DNA from: G965220305 sp965220305 | GTDB taxonomy: Bacteria; Chloroflexota; Dehalococcoidia; Lucifugimonadales; UBA3495 | NCBI GenBank assembly: GCA_965220305.1 | Contig: OZ244817.1 | Location: 930,001 to 994,000 of the forward strand | Direction: 5' to 3' | DNA length: 64,000 nucleotides | In this document: piece after piece, positions 8,200 to 17,282 of the stretch | How the letters are laid out: the number at the start of each line of letters is the position of its first letter | Position numbering within the stretch: the stretch's first letter is position 1 | Position numbers and translations under genes: made by a program | Notes under the pieces: model-generated | Database searches by the model: none | What the model was told of the DNA's origin: nothing | What the model saw: only the letters and a program-made list of their open reading frames with translations

Positions 8200-9654
8200 T
8201 TACGCTAACTGGTATTCCCTGGTAGAAACGATGAGTTGCAGCATTTCCCCCACCCGCTGTTCCGAGCAGGCGAGTTGGTCCGGTCGGTCAAAGCGAAGGT
8301 CGCCCATGCGCCGGGCAAAGCCAGTCAGGTTGGCACGGGCGCCATCGGAGACTTCAAACAGTCCCATCGCCGTGAGGCAGCCGTCGACGAAGCCTTCCGG
8401 CGAAAGAGACTCGCCCTCGTTTTGGAGCCGGTCAATGATGGCCCGGACTCCCGGTTGCCTGGTGTCCCCCATTTCCAATGCCGCAGCGTTGATTCGCTCC
8501 ACCAAATTGCCGGTGTCAATCCATTCCGAGCCGGTATGCCAGCCCTCGACGGTAGGTGGGTTGAGGATTTCCTGGCCCATGAAATTAACGTCCATCGCCA
8601 GGTTGATGATGCTCCAATCGGGAAATCGGTGGGCGCCGGCCAACCGGGCCGTCCCAGCCACCAATTCCGTGGGGCTCTTCACCCGGGTCTGCCGAGATTC
8701 CTTGAAGAAAGATGAATTGAACAGGACACGCAGCATGGAGCCTACATTGCCGTCACTACGGAAATATTCTTCCTCCAAGCTACTGATGGCTTCCGGGTCC
8801 TGGGGAGGCGTATGGGGCCAGTTGGGCACGGGAGGTTCGTCGGCCACGAAGAAGTTGTACAGGTGCCGAGCCAGGAACCGGGCGGTAGCCGGCTGCTGGC
8901 TTATTATGTCAATAACATCCTCGCCGTTAAAACGACCGGTCCGGCCCAAGAAGGTCTTGGGGCTGTCGTCGTGGTCGTCGGGGAGGTAGATAAACTGCCA
9001 GTCCAACCTGCCGTGGGGCCAGATGGAGTCCCGGGAGGCGCGGACGCTCATGTAATCCGCATTGGCGATGGTCCAGCCGGTGAACGCGCGGGCGCAGGAT
9101 TTAACATCTTCTTCGGTGTAGCTGCCGATGCCCATCGAGAAAAGTTCCAGCAACTCTCTCCCGTAGTTCTCGTTGGGGGCGTCCCGATGGTTGTCCTTGT
9201 TGTCCAGCCAGAAAATCATGGCCGGATCCCGCGACAACTCCAATAGCAACGTGCGGAAGCTACCCAGCCCATGAGACCGGAAGAGGTTGGTCTGGTTGAC
9301 CACCGCCTTGGCGTGGTTGAGCTTGCCGTAGGCCGTGGCGAACAAACCGTGCCAGAAAAGGGCTATCTTCTCTTCCAGCGGGCGTTGCGTGTTGATTATC
9401 CGGTAGAGCCAGTAGGCTTGCGAACTCTCGATGAGCATCAAGCTGTTCTGGTCCAAGTGGTAGCGGCGCAGCACGTCCTCATCCAAGGCGGGAGCCAACT
9501 GGGGGTGCAACAGCTCCTCCACGGTTGCCTCGTAACCTTGGGAAGCGTACCGCTCCAGTTCCTCAACCGTGGCCCCGAACCCGGCCCGGCGCAGCAGGTG
9601 GGCCATCACCGCCATTTGCTGCTGTCCGTATTGTGATATACCAATATCTATCAT
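8200..9654 (-). CDS. DUF1800 family protein
   Basis: This 484-residue product matches the DUF1800 family: the N-terminal AHLLRRAGFGAT, the central FWHGLFAT, the NYGRELLELFSMGIGSYTEEDV block, and the FTGWTI and VEGWHTG motifs. Family members are usually encoded next to DUF1501 proteins and their function is not established; the DUF1501 partner is missing here. The start at 9654 is chosen because GGGAGGA precedes it, whereas the longer frame from 9699 has no such site. No signal peptide is visible from this start. Confidence 0.88.
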   Translation of the reverse strand: MIDIGISQYGQQQMAVMAHLLRRAGFGATVEELERYASQGYEATVEELLHPQLAPALDEDVLRRYHLDQNSLMLIESSQAYWLYRIINTQRPLEEKIALFWHGLFATAYGKLNHAKAVVNQTNLFRSHGLGSFRTLLLELSRDPAMIFWLDNKDNHRDAPNENYGRELLELFSMGIGSYTEEDVKSCARAFTGWTIANADYMSVRASRDSIWPHGRLDWQFIYLPDDHDDSPKTFLGRTGRFNGEDVIDIISQQPATARFLARHLYNFFVADEPPVPNWPHTPPQDPEAISSLEEEYFRSDGNVGSMLRVLFNSSFFKESRQTRVKSPTELVAGTARLAGAHRFPDWSIINLAMDVNFMGQEILNPPTVEGWHTGSEWIDTGNLVERINAAALEMGDTRQPGVRAIIDRLQNEGESLSPEGFVDGCLTAMGLFEVSDGARANLTGFARRMGDLRFDRPDQLACSEQRVGEMLQLIVSTREYQLA

Positions 9655-9778
9655 TCTGGTCCTCCCGGAAACTCCCGGCCCCGCCACTATCGGAGCCATT
9701 AACTGCGCCCGACCTTGGCGGGGAAGGAGTCCTGCATACTTGTTCTGGCGGGAACTTCTTGCTTTGTTTACCCTTCGG

Positions 9779-11077
9779 TTACAGCAAGTTCCAGCGGGGC
9801 CGCGGGGCCGCCTCCTCTTTCAGGTAGTCCACTATCCAGTCCCGTACTTCTTCAGCGATGTAGAACGTTGGCTGTATAAGCTCCGACTCATCGCTGATCA
9901 GCCCTTCGGCGATGGCCTGGGCCGCCACATCGGTGCCGGGCAACACACTGACCCCCACCCGCAGGTTGGCCAGCGCCGGATTCAAGCTCCGCAATAGCTC
10001 CAGTTTCTGTTCCACCGTCTCCCGGGTCTCGCCCGGCTCGCCGAAAATCTGGGATACAGTGTAGCGCAGGCCGCCCTCATCGCAGAGCCGGGTCGTCTCC
10101 AACAGCGGCTCCAGCCGCTCGCCCAGCACCGGGCCGTCGTGGCTATCGCCCCGCATTCCACCCATCAACACCAGGGCGCATCCGGCCTGTTTCATCAGCC
10201 CCACCAATTCGGCGTCGCAATTGTAAGGGGCCAGGCAGGTGTTCCAGTGCAGCTTCAGGTCTGCCTCCATCAGGGCATGGCACAGCGACTTGGCGTGGTC
10301 CAGAGGCACGTTGAAACAGTTATCGACGAAGAACACCTTGCGCAGACCGTATTGCTCCTCATATTCCTTGACCTGGCGTACCACCTCGTCGATGGGGCGG
10401 ATCACGCGCCAGGCTCCGTCCTCGGTCTGGGGACCGGCGCCGGCGGTCGGGTAATAGTAGCCCCCCAGCTTGGTTAACACGCCGATACCAAATCCCGCCT
10501 GGCGGTACTTCCTCATGTCCAGGTCTTCCAGCCTGGGAGCTTGACTGAACTCGGAGAAGCAGCGCATACCATTGTAGACGACCTGTTCATCCTCCCGGTA
10601 AACCAAGCCAGGCAGGTCGTAGTACGACGGCTCGCCAATCTCGATACGGTTAGCCAACTCGGCAAAGGTCTCGCCAGCATCCCCGGCTAGGCCCAGGTCC
10701 GGTTCAACGTAGGCAAAACATTGCTCGGGTAATATGCTAAAGGCCGGGCCACCGCAGACCACCGGGGCGCTGGTGGTCTCCCTAACCCTCCGAATAACTT
10801 CCTTGGTAATTGGCAGCGCCCACTGGGGGTCCAGGTAGCTGTGGTTGCTGAGGTTGCGGATGGAAATGCCCACAAGCTCCGGCTGGAACTCCCGGACGAT
10901 GTCCTCCACCTCCTGCAGATAGTCTTCGCTGGAAAACATCAGGTCAAGGACTTTTACGGAGTGCCGGTCCTGGTCCAAGTGCCCGGCGATGTAGGCCAGG
11001 CCGATGGGCATTGGCCGGGCCTCCAAGCGGCTCATCAGCCAGTGGTGTCGGTTGGTGGCAATCAGGAGAATGCGCAT
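9779..11077 (-). CDS. B12-binding domain / radical-SAM-like protein lacking the cluster cysteines
   Basis: The 432-residue protein has the layout of B12-binding radical SAM enzymes: an N-terminal Rossmann-like cobalamin domain (MRILLIATNR...MPIGLAYIAGHL, residues 1-140) and a C-terminal TIM-barrel-like part. Where family members have TxRGCPxxCxxC, this one reads TKLGGYYYPTAG (residues 202-213), so all three cysteines that would bind the [4Fe-4S] cluster are replaced. Later family features remain (IRPIDEVV, VFFVDNCFN, MKQAGC, QIFGEPGET). No stop or frameshift interrupts the gene. It may be a non-radical descendant, for example a B12-binding or regulatory protein. Function unknown. Confidence 0.8.
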   Translation of the reverse strand: MRILLIATNRHHWLMSRLEARPMPIGLAYIAGHLDQDRHSVKVLDLMFSSEDYLQEVEDIVREFQPELVGISIRNLSNHSYLDPQWALPITKEVIRRVRETTSAPVVCGGPAFSILPEQCFAYVEPDLGLAGDAGETFAELANRIEIGEPSYYDLPGLVYREDEQVVYNGMRCFSEFSQAPRLEDLDMRKYRQAGFGIGVLTKLGGYYYPTAGAGPQTEDGAWRVIRPIDEVVRQVKEYEEQYGLRKVFFVDNCFNVPLDHAKSLCHALMEADLKLHWNTCLAPYNCDAELVGLMKQAGCALVLMGGMRGDSHDGPVLGERLEPLLETTRLCDEGGLRYTVSQIFGEPGETRETVEQKLELLRSLNPALANLRVGVSVLPGTDVAAQAIAEGLISDESELIQPTFYIAEEVRDWIVDYLKEEAAPRPRWNLL

Positions 11078-11211
11078 GTCGACTCCTTGCTAACCGAATC
11101 ATCTGGCTTGGATTTTACACTCTTTCCCGCCTCGACGATACCCGGGGCTGTTGAAGAGCATCTACAATTCCGGGCATCTTCAGGGACCTAAACCATCAGG
11201 GTCTTTTGATT

Positions 11212-11304
11212 GTCACCCTGAGCGGAGCGAAGGGCCCAACGTCCCCGGTCGGCACAGTCCCCCCAGACCTGGATTCCGGCCTTCGCCAGAATGACGGTGG
11301 GGGG
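11212..11304. repeat. Dispersed intergenic repeat, copy 1
   Basis: This block of about 90 bp begins CCTGAGCGGAGCGAAGGG and ends with the near-palindrome TGGATTCCGGCCTTCGCCAG followed by AATGACGGTGGGG. A closely similar block lies at 22,883-22,973, and its palindromic end recurs at 17,249-17,282. Palindromes of this TGGATTCC...GGAATGAC type are widespread in bacterial intergenic DNA. Confidence 0.75.
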
Positions 11305-11441
11305 TGGCGGCCAGCACGCGAGGACAAAAAGTGCTTCTACCTGGAGAGTCGAAAGACCCTGGGTCCAAATATGGCCCAGTGTTCCTTACGCCAACTCCAC
11401 GGGTTACAATGAAACGAACACTGGAGGAGAAGGGACAGCTA

Positions 11442-12041
11442 GTGACAAAGCCAACTTTTCAGGGGAGACGAGTCGGGAGATGGCGCGCCCTAGCTTGCGC
11501 CCCTACTTCGGCTCAACTCGGGTTTTTTGCCAGAGCCAGGGCCACCCTGTTTGCGATTGTGGTTGCGGTGACAGTAGGCGGGCTGGCCTGCGGCGCCGAG
11601 GGCCGGGCCTCCGATTTTTCCATGGAACTGTACCAGGGTGAACAGAAGCTGGGCTCCGAGTCCCTTAACTTCGCCGACCTGCGGGGGCAACCCGTGGTGC
11701 TAAATTTCTGGGCCGGACTATGCCCGCCCTGCCGGGCCGAGATACCCCACTTCGAGGAGTTCTACCGCGAGTTCGAGGGCCGGGCGCTGCTGGTGGGTCT
11801 GGACGTGGGCCAGTTTACCGGCCTGGGAAACCGGGACGACGCCCAAGCCCTGTTGCGGGATCTGGCCGTCACCTACCCCGCTGGGTTCACCTTGGACGAG
11901 TCCGTAATGAAGGACTACCAGGTACTCACCATGCCCACAACGGTATTTGTCGACGCCGACGGTAAGATTTTCCGCAAGTGGAGCGGCGTCTTGGACCAGG
12001 CAACCCTGACCAAAATAACCGAAGAAATGTTGGCCCAGTAG
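11442..12041 (+). CDS. TlpA/ResA-like thioredoxin-fold protein, membrane-anchored
   Basis: This is a thiol-disulfide oxidoreductase of the TlpA/ResA type facing outside the cytoplasm. An N-terminal hydrophobic segment (ATLFAIVVAVTVGGLAC) ends in a possible but imperfect lipobox. The thioredoxin fold carries the CPPC active site (NFWAGLCPPCRAEIPHFEEF) and the cis-Pro region TMPTTVFVDADG. The start is uncertain: GTG 11442 has AAGGGA at good spacing, while ATG 11409 is also in frame. Likely roles are cytochrome maturation or extracytoplasmic thiol reduction; no cytochrome gene is nearby. Confidence 0.82.
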   Translation: MTKPTFQGRRVGRWRALACAPTSAQLGFFARARATLFAIVVAVTVGGLACGAEGRASDFSMELYQGEQKLGSESLNFADLRGQPVVLNFWAGLCPPCRAEIPHFEEFYREFEGRALLVGLDVGQFTGLGNRDDAQALLRDLAVTYPAGFTLDESVMKDYQVLTMPTTVFVDADGKIFRKWSGVLDQATLTKITEEMLAQ

Positions 12042-12254
12042 TCGTGCTGGCGCTTGGTTGGGGTATGGGAAGCCGGAGGCAAGGCGACACCTGTACTGCC
12101 GATTTGCGGAGAATATCCTGACGGTCCCAGAAATTTGCTCTCGCTAAATCACTTCATGCTGGTCGCCGTCATGGACCGCCGGCGGTTCGGTTGCTTTAAC
12201 ACCCCAGCAGTCCCTAAAATGCGAACTTGAACTGGTTCCACAAATAGGAGAACT

Positions 12255-13211
12255 ATGACGACTCCCCAGGTGACTTTTGGTTGCAATTTTAGTGTGGAAG
12301 AGTACTGGGACGTGGCCGAATTTGCCCGCCGGGCCGAAGCCCTGGGGTTCGACCGGGTTACTACCGGGGAACATCTGATGGATGGCAATCCGCCGAGGCC
12401 CACCGTGCTTTCCATCCCAGCAATGGCCGCCGCCGCCGGAGCTACCCAACGACTACAGGTAATGACCGGCATCGTGATAATTCCCCTCTACAACCCGGTA
12501 ATGCTGGCCAAGCTGGTCGCCACCCTCGACGTAATCTCCAACGGGCGGCTGGACTTCGGCATAGGGATCAGCGGACAACGCGGCACCCAGGTAGAATTCG
12601 ACGCGGTTGACGTGCCGGTGCGTACCCGAGGTCGCCGCACCGACGAGATGTTGGACGTAATGAAACGTCTCTGGACCGAGGAGAACGTAACCCACCACGG
12701 GCGGTTCTTCGACTTCGAGGACGTAACCCTTTTGCCGAAACCGGCCCAGCAGCCCTATCCTCCCATATGGGTGGCCGGAAGGAGTGACGCCGCCATGCGC
12801 CGGGCAGCGCTGCACGCCGATGGGTGGTACCCCTACCTGTTTACCGTGCGCCGCCTGAGGAGCACCAACCAGGCGATAAGGGAAATAGCCGCCGAGGGTG
12901 GCCGGGATTTGACCGGGTTCCACTGGGGTCTGAACCAACCCACCGCCATTTCCCACGACGGGGCCGAGGCCCTGGCAACCGCCGTCGCCCATGTGGGGCA
13001 ACGCTATGTTACTCCCGAGCGAAGCGCCGAAGACATTGCCCAAGCCCTGTGCCTCACGGGCACCCCACAGGACTGCATAAAAGGCATCGAAGAGCGAATC
13101 GACGCCGGTGTTAGGGACTTCAATTTTGGCTTTTTGTGCGCCGACGCCGACGGCCTCTTCCAGCAGATGGAAATGTTCTCGAAAGAGGTGATGCCCTACT
13201 TTCGGTCATAA
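12255..13211 (+). CDS. LLM-class flavin/F420-dependent oxidoreductase
   Basis: This 318-residue TIM-barrel enzyme is of the bacterial luciferase superfamily. Family landmarks include the N-terminal FGCNFSVEEYWDVAEFARRA, ATTGEH-like residues (RVTTGEHLMDG), GRLDFGIGISGQ, and KPAQQPYPPIWVAG before the C-terminal helix. The N-terminus resembles F420-dependent members of the TIGR03619 type, so F420 is a more likely cofactor than FMN, but this is inference. TAGGAGA precedes the ATG. A second, more distant LLM protein is at 21,551. Confidence 0.87.
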   Translation: MTTPQVTFGCNFSVEEYWDVAEFARRAEALGFDRVTTGEHLMDGNPPRPTVLSIPAMAAAAGATQRLQVMTGIVIIPLYNPVMLAKLVATLDVISNGRLDFGIGISGQRGTQVEFDAVDVPVRTRGRRTDEMLDVMKRLWTEENVTHHGRFFDFEDVTLLPKPAQQPYPPIWVAGRSDAAMRRAALHADGWYPYLFTVRRLRSTNQAIREIAAEGGRDLTGFHWGLNQPTAISHDGAEALATAVAHVGQRYVTPERSAEDIAQALCLTGTPQDCIKGIEERIDAGVRDFNFGFLCADADGLFQQMEMFSKEVMPYFRS

Positions 13212-13318
13212 GGGACCGACTGCTAGGCCGCAATCGGCAAACAAAGCCCGGGGCCACCAACTGGCATGGAGAATACAACCTGATTTGCTAACTCCGAAGA
13301 TCAGCAGCAGCGAATCGT

Positions 13319-13768
13319 ATGCCTAACATCTCAATAGCTACTCTGGTGCCCGGTTCTCCGGAAGCCCTGTACGAGCACGTCACCGCATTCCCAACGGGCG
13401 GCTCGCCACACATGCGCTCCCTGGAGCGAAAATACGGAAAGTTCCAGGGAAGAAAGGGCGAAGGGTACACCTTTTACGAAGAGGAAGGCGGCGGGGTCAC
13501 CTGGGAATGTACTTTTCGTCCCCCGCACCAGCGGCTGATGCAAACCTATGATTCCACCTGGGCCAACCGCGCCGACTACTTCCAGGAAGCCCCGGGCGGA
13601 ACCCTGTGGACCATCGTTTGGGAGCCGAAGGGGAGGGCCTGGTCTGGCGTCACCCAATGGTTGGCCTTCAAACTCCGCCACCAACGACAGGTGCGTAACC
13701 AAATCGTCCTCCCCGTGCTGCAGCACTTTCAGGGCGAGACTCCAGAGGCAGAGGGCACCTTTTACTAG
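13319..13768 (+). CDS. Putative SRPBCC-like (polyketide cyclase/dehydrase-type) protein
   Basis: This 149-residue protein starts ISIATLVPGSPEALYEHVTA, the pattern of a START/SRPBCC beta strand and helix. Alternating strands follow, then a C-terminal amphipathic helix (QVRNQIVLPVLQHFQGE). That is the helix-grip layout used for small-molecule binding. No catalytic residues can be named. It lies about 110 bases after the LLM oxidoreductase on the same strand and could be co-transcribed. The family assignment is by pattern only. Confidence 0.55.
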   Translation: MPNISIATLVPGSPEALYEHVTAFPTGGSPHMRSLERKYGKFQGRKGEGYTFYEEEGGGVTWECTFRPPHQRLMQTYDSTWANRADYFQEAPGGTLWTIVWEPKGRAWSGVTQWLAFKLRHQRQVRNQIVLPVLQHFQGETPEAEGTFY

Positions 13769-14092
13769 ACCATAGTAGGCTAACCAACTCGCAGGCCACT
13801 CAACCAGCTCTCTCTGGGACGCTGGCCCGTCATCGGGTAGTCCCAACGCCCAATGGCTGCCCGCTCATCTGGCATCCCAGTACCCATCGGCCCCCTTATG
13901 TGGTAATCTTGTGCTCGGCGGCAGCCTCAACCAACGAATGCCGGGGCACCCCCGGGTAGTTTACGGAAGACAGACAGGACTTGCGCCAATGGCCGGAATG
14001 CCCAGCAAGGCCCTCACTTCGGTCAGGGCACGGCCTTAGCCAAGGACTAACCAAGGCAGCCTGGTAGCGCCACCAACAATGGAAGGAATTGG
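13769..14092. other. Intergenic region without a recognisable gene
   Basis: This 324-base stretch has no supported reading frame. GGAAGGAATTGG immediately before 14,093 is the ribosome-binding site of the next gene. No strong hairpin or promoter was identified. Confidence 0.6.
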
Positions 14093-15217
14093 ATGACGAC
14101 TTACTTCAAAGACCTATCGGTACTTCGGCAGGGTGATTCCCAGGGCAACGGCATGATTATAAGGATTGTCCAGCCTGACGGAGAGGTTATTCAGGCCGTT
14201 GCGGTCCCCCGAGAAGGATACTCCTACACCGGGCCTACCTGGGCTTACCTGGTGGAGAACGAGGGGTTGACTCTGATCGACTCCGGCGTGATGGACTCCT
14301 ACCAGCATCTGGCGGAGGGCATTCAATTTCTGGGATTCCAGACCCGGGACGTGGAGAGGGTCATAATCACCCACGGGCACGAGGACCACGACGGGGCGGT
14401 GGGCCAATTGGTCGATGAGGCCGGCGCGGAGCTTTGGGCCCACGACATTTACCACCACCTCATCCAGTACGCGCCACGGGAGATTCAGGGACGCGCCGTG
14501 ACTCCCATGCAGCGGGAGATGGAACGGGTGGTTGACGCCAACCAGGCCAGGATGGGCCCCAACGCCTCCCGTGAGCGGTACTTGGAGCGGCGCAAGGAGC
14601 TGGAGGTCCACCACCGGATTCGGGCTGGGGAAGAGTCGGGCAAACTCACCTTCCTGCATGCGCCCGGGCATTCTCCCGACGAGCTGTGCATAACCCTGAA
14701 CGGGGCGGTATTCACCGGCGACCACGTTCTCCCTGAAATTACTCCCCACCCCACCAGCAAGACCCGTTACACGCCCGAAGTTAAGCAGGGCCTGCCCGCC
14801 GAGTACCACGAGGAAGACAGCTTCTACGGTCTGGAGACTTACCTGAGGTCGCTGAAGATGATTGCCGAAATGGGGCCCAGCGTGGCTGTGCTGCCGGCCC
14901 ACCGGCTGTACAACCGGGACAAGTTCAACTTTGAAACAGCGGAGCGCGCCCAGGTGACCATCGACCACCACGGAGAGCGCCTGGGACACATCCTACAGTG
15001 CCTGGCAAATAACACGGTCTCGCTGGAACATCTGACGCGCCAGGTTTTCGAGTACCGCAAGCTGGAAGGTGGGAACCTTTACGCAGCATTGGCCGAAATG
15101 GTGGCCCACGTCGAGTTGCTGGAAGATGCCGAAGACCTAATTGTGACCGACGACGCCCGGGTCGAAGCCAAGGGCACCGACAACTACCGCCAGCTAGTGC
15201 GGGACCTGGGCAAGTAG
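14093..15217 (+). CDS. MBL-fold metallo-hydrolase
   Basis: This 374-residue metallo-beta-lactamase-fold hydrolase carries the metal-binding motif ITHGHEDHDGAVG. Further ligands follow in LHAPGHSPDELCITLNG and FTGDHVLPEITPH, the third and fourth MBL motifs. The C-terminal 120 residues form a helical extension, as in glyoxalase-II-like or LACTB2-like proteins. Two metal ions, probably zinc, are expected; the substrate is not evident. It is the first of a same-strand pair with the NIPSNAP gene. Confidence 0.85.
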   Translation: MTTYFKDLSVLRQGDSQGNGMIIRIVQPDGEVIQAVAVPREGYSYTGPTWAYLVENEGLTLIDSGVMDSYQHLAEGIQFLGFQTRDVERVIITHGHEDHDGAVGQLVDEAGAELWAHDIYHHLIQYAPREIQGRAVTPMQREMERVVDANQARMGPNASRERYLERRKELEVHHRIRAGEESGKLTFLHAPGHSPDELCITLNGAVFTGDHVLPEITPHPTSKTRYTPEVKQGLPAEYHEEDSFYGLETYLRSLKMIAEMGPSVAVLPAHRLYNRDKFNFETAERAQVTIDHHGERLGHILQCLANNTVSLEHLTRQVFEYRKLEGGNLYAALAEMVAHVELLEDAEDLIVTDDARVEAKGTDNYRQLVRDLGK

Positions 15218-15415
15218 TCCACCGACCGAGCCTCTCGGCGGATGGGTTTCAATTGTTCGGCTGCCCAGCCGTTGGCCCAACACATTTGACTGGCGGCCTT
15301 TACCCACGCTCCGATTGCAATGCCCCGCAGAATCGGCCCGTCGTAAACGGGCCACTGGGACAACCCAGCCCAAAAGCCAAGGGCAGCTTTCCCAACCGCA
15401 AACAGGAGGTCCCCG

Positions 15416-15736
15416 ATGATTTACGACTTTCGCATGTACACTTTGAAGCCTGGCGCAACCCCGGAATACATGGCGGCTGTGGAGGAAGTGGCCCTACCCA
15501 TCCGCAAGAAACACGGCGTGAAGCTGGCAGGCTGGTACTACAGCGAGATTGGCGAGCTGAACCAGGTGGTTCACATCTGGGCCTTTAACGACGAGGCCCA
15601 CATGGCCGAGGCGAAGGCCAAGGTCGCCCAGGACCCGGACTGGGCGGGGAAGTATATGCCCCGGGTGCGCCCCCTCATCGAAAGCCAAAAAACCTATTTG
15701 ATGAAGTCCCCCGACTTCGCACCGGTTCCCCAGTAG
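15416..15736 (+). CDS. NIPSNAP family protein
   Basis: This 106-residue ferredoxin-like-fold protein has the NIPSNAP pattern: MIYDFRMYTLKPG at the start, LAGWYYSEIGELNQVVHIW in the middle, and the terminal strand SQKTYLMKSPDF. It is one dimeric alpha/beta-barrel unit. AGGAGGT precedes the ATG. Bacterial members often sit in catabolic operons with unknown roles. Confidence 0.85.
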   Translation: MIYDFRMYTLKPGATPEYMAAVEEVALPIRKKHGVKLAGWYYSEIGELNQVVHIWAFNDEAHMAEAKAKVAQDPDWAGKYMPRVRPLIESQKTYLMKSPDFAPVPQ

Positions 15737-15777
15737 CCGTCGCTCACCGGGACCTGCCAACCGTTGGTTTAGAACCT

Positions 15778-16194
15778 TCAGGGCAGGGCAGCCACAGCCT
15801 TAATCTCTACCAGAAAATCCTCCCGTACCAGGCTGTCGATTACCAGCAGGGTATTGGGCGGGTAGTCGTTGTCTGGGAAGATGCCGGGAAACAGTTCCGC
15901 CCGGGCGGCGATGAAGGGCTGGATGGAGTCCCTTCCCACCAGGTAGGTGGTGAACTCCACCACGTTGCTGAAAGTCGCCCCGGCGGCATTCAGGACTTGT
16001 CCAAGGTTCTGGAACACCTGGCGAGTCTGAGCAGCCACGTCTCCCGGGCCCACGATCTCACCCGTCGTGTCCACGGCCACCTGGCCCGCAACGTAGACCA
16101 GCTCCGTCGCTCTGACCTTGATTGCCTGGGAATATGCTCCCAGGGGCTGGGGAGCGTCCGCGGTATTCACCACCTTCCTGTCCAAGCTCACCAT
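15778..16194 (-). CDS. RidA family (YjgF/YER057c/UK114) protein
   Basis: This 138-residue protein is a trimeric enamine/imine deaminase-family member. Family hallmarks are APQPLGAYSQAIKV, LVYVAGQVAVDTTGEIVG, the NLGQVLNAAGATFSNVVEFT helix region, and PPNTLLVIDSLVREDFLVEIKAVA at the C-terminus. The arginine normally used for substrate carboxylate binding sits in the SLVREDFLVEIK segment. ATG 16194 is selected because GCAGGAGGT precedes it; the longer frame from 16218 would start inside that site. Confidence 0.88.
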   Translation of the reverse strand: MVSLDRKVVNTADAPQPLGAYSQAIKVRATELVYVAGQVAVDTTGEIVGPGDVAAQTRQVFQNLGQVLNAAGATFSNVVEFTTYLVGRDSIQPFIAARAELFPGIFPDNDYPPNTLLVIDSLVREDFLVEIKAVAALP

Positions 16195-16215
16195 GACTAT
16201 ACCTCCTGCAATAGG

Positions 16216-16255
16216 CAAAAATCAGGCCCGCCGCACTTATCAGACGACGGGCCTG
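16216..16255 (-). terminator. Rho-independent terminator of the glutaredoxin-DinB gene
   Basis: CAGGCCCG (16223-16230) pairs with CGGGCCTG (16248-16255). Read on the minus strand, the stem is followed by ATTTTTG. It stands 50 bases beyond the stop of the minus-strand gene ending at 16306. Confidence 0.8.
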
Positions 16256-16305
16256 GTATCCAATCGGTTTGATTATCCGCTCTACGACAACGCCTTCGGC
16301 ATTCC

Positions 16306-17067
16306 CTAGATTAGCGCCTCCGGAGTCACAATCCCTGCCATGTCGTCGTCGCTGGCCTTCCCTTCAAAGGTGAGGCCAAGCTCGTTCTCCCCAAACCAGT
16401 ACACCTGTTTGAGGTGGTGGGCGCTGTGGCTCAGGATTATGTTCAGCAGCTCCAAGACGGTGACCTCGCCACCGTAGTGGGCCGGCACCACCCGGTCGAA
16501 GGCTTCATCGTTGCCGCTGTTCAGGAACTCCGCTATGTCCCGCACAACTCCTTCACCGTACTCGGTAATCTGTTGCTGGGTCATAACGTCCTGCAGCCGG
16601 GCCTTGCACGCCTGCATATCGTCGGTGCTCATGCTGCCGTGCTCGTGGCTAAGATAGGCCAACTCGGGGAAGGACAGGATGTGGACAATGGTGTCCCGCA
16701 GCCTTTCGGGGCGCCAGGATACTTCACGGCGCAAATCGTCCCCGGACAACTGTTGGGTGGCCCGCATGGTGGCCCCGAGGATCCTCTGGTACTTATCCGC
16801 CAGCCAATTGGTCTTGCCCGACAGGTCTAGCTGAATATCCAGGTTCAGGGCCGGTATCAGCTTTTTCGGGTAGTAGCCGATTATGACCTCTTCCTCGTCG
16901 ATAATGGTCACGGGAACGGCCTTTATTCCCCGACTCTTCAGGTACTCCTGGGCAGGCAGGTCGTCTTGCAGATTGTGGTGTTCATACTCAACACCGTTGG
17001 AAGTCAGGAACTCTTCCAGAGTCCGGCAACTGAATCAACCAGGGTTGGTGAAAACTTGTACGTTCAT
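16306..17067 (-). CDS. Glutaredoxin-DinB-like fusion; probable selenoprotein with Sec at the in-frame TGA (17035-17037)
   Basis: Read from ATG 17067 (preceded by GAGGAAAG) the frame is open to 16306 except for one TGA at codon 11. The first 80 residues are a glutaredoxin: VQVFTNPG, then TGA, then FSC, later KAVPVTIID (cis-Pro loop) and EVIIGYYPKKL. The TGA occupies the first position of the CxxC active site, giving UxxC. The remaining 170 residues resemble a DinB four-helix domain (ILGATMRATQQL...DTIVHILSF...LSHSAHHLKQVYW). A conventional start downstream of the TGA would delete most of the glutaredoxin domain. Recoding as selenocysteine is inference from position and the adjacent hairpin; a nonsense mutation is the alternative. 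Total 253 residues. Confidence 0.78.
17007..17024 (-). promoter_or_regulatory. Candidate bacterial SECIS hairpin
   Basis: On the minus strand, GGACUC (17024-17019) pairs with GAGUUCC (17013-17007), leaving one bulged U, around the loop UGGAA. The loop opens 17 bases after the UGA and has G at its second position. This agrees with the known bacterial SECIS consensus: apical loop 16-37 nt downstream and a G among the first two loop bases. Confidence 0.55.
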
Positions 17068-17248
17068 ACTTTCCTCGCTTGCGATGTGGTTTTTTCAGGT
17101 TAACGGCTGCATCGGAGGCGTGTCAACCCAGACAGTATGGAAGCCAGGGCAATCGCATATAGGGCGGCCTGGACGGTACGCCGAAGAGAATCAGGTCCCG
17201 ATTCTAGCTGGCTGCCCAATTACGGTGAAACGATTGCTGGATTAAAGC

Positions 17249-17282
17249 TCTGGAATCCGGCTTACGCCGGAATGACGGTGGC
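17249..17282. repeat. Short palindromic intergenic repeat
   Basis: TGGAATCCGGCTTACGCCGG followed by AATGACGGTGG is the palindromic end also found in the blocks at 11,212 and 22,883. Confidence 0.6.

Noticed and set aside
16306..16911. Stand-alone DinB-like protein starting downstream of the TGA
   Set aside because: Such a start would fall inside the glutaredoxin fold with no ribosome-binding site, while the full frame from 17,067 gives a complete glutaredoxin.
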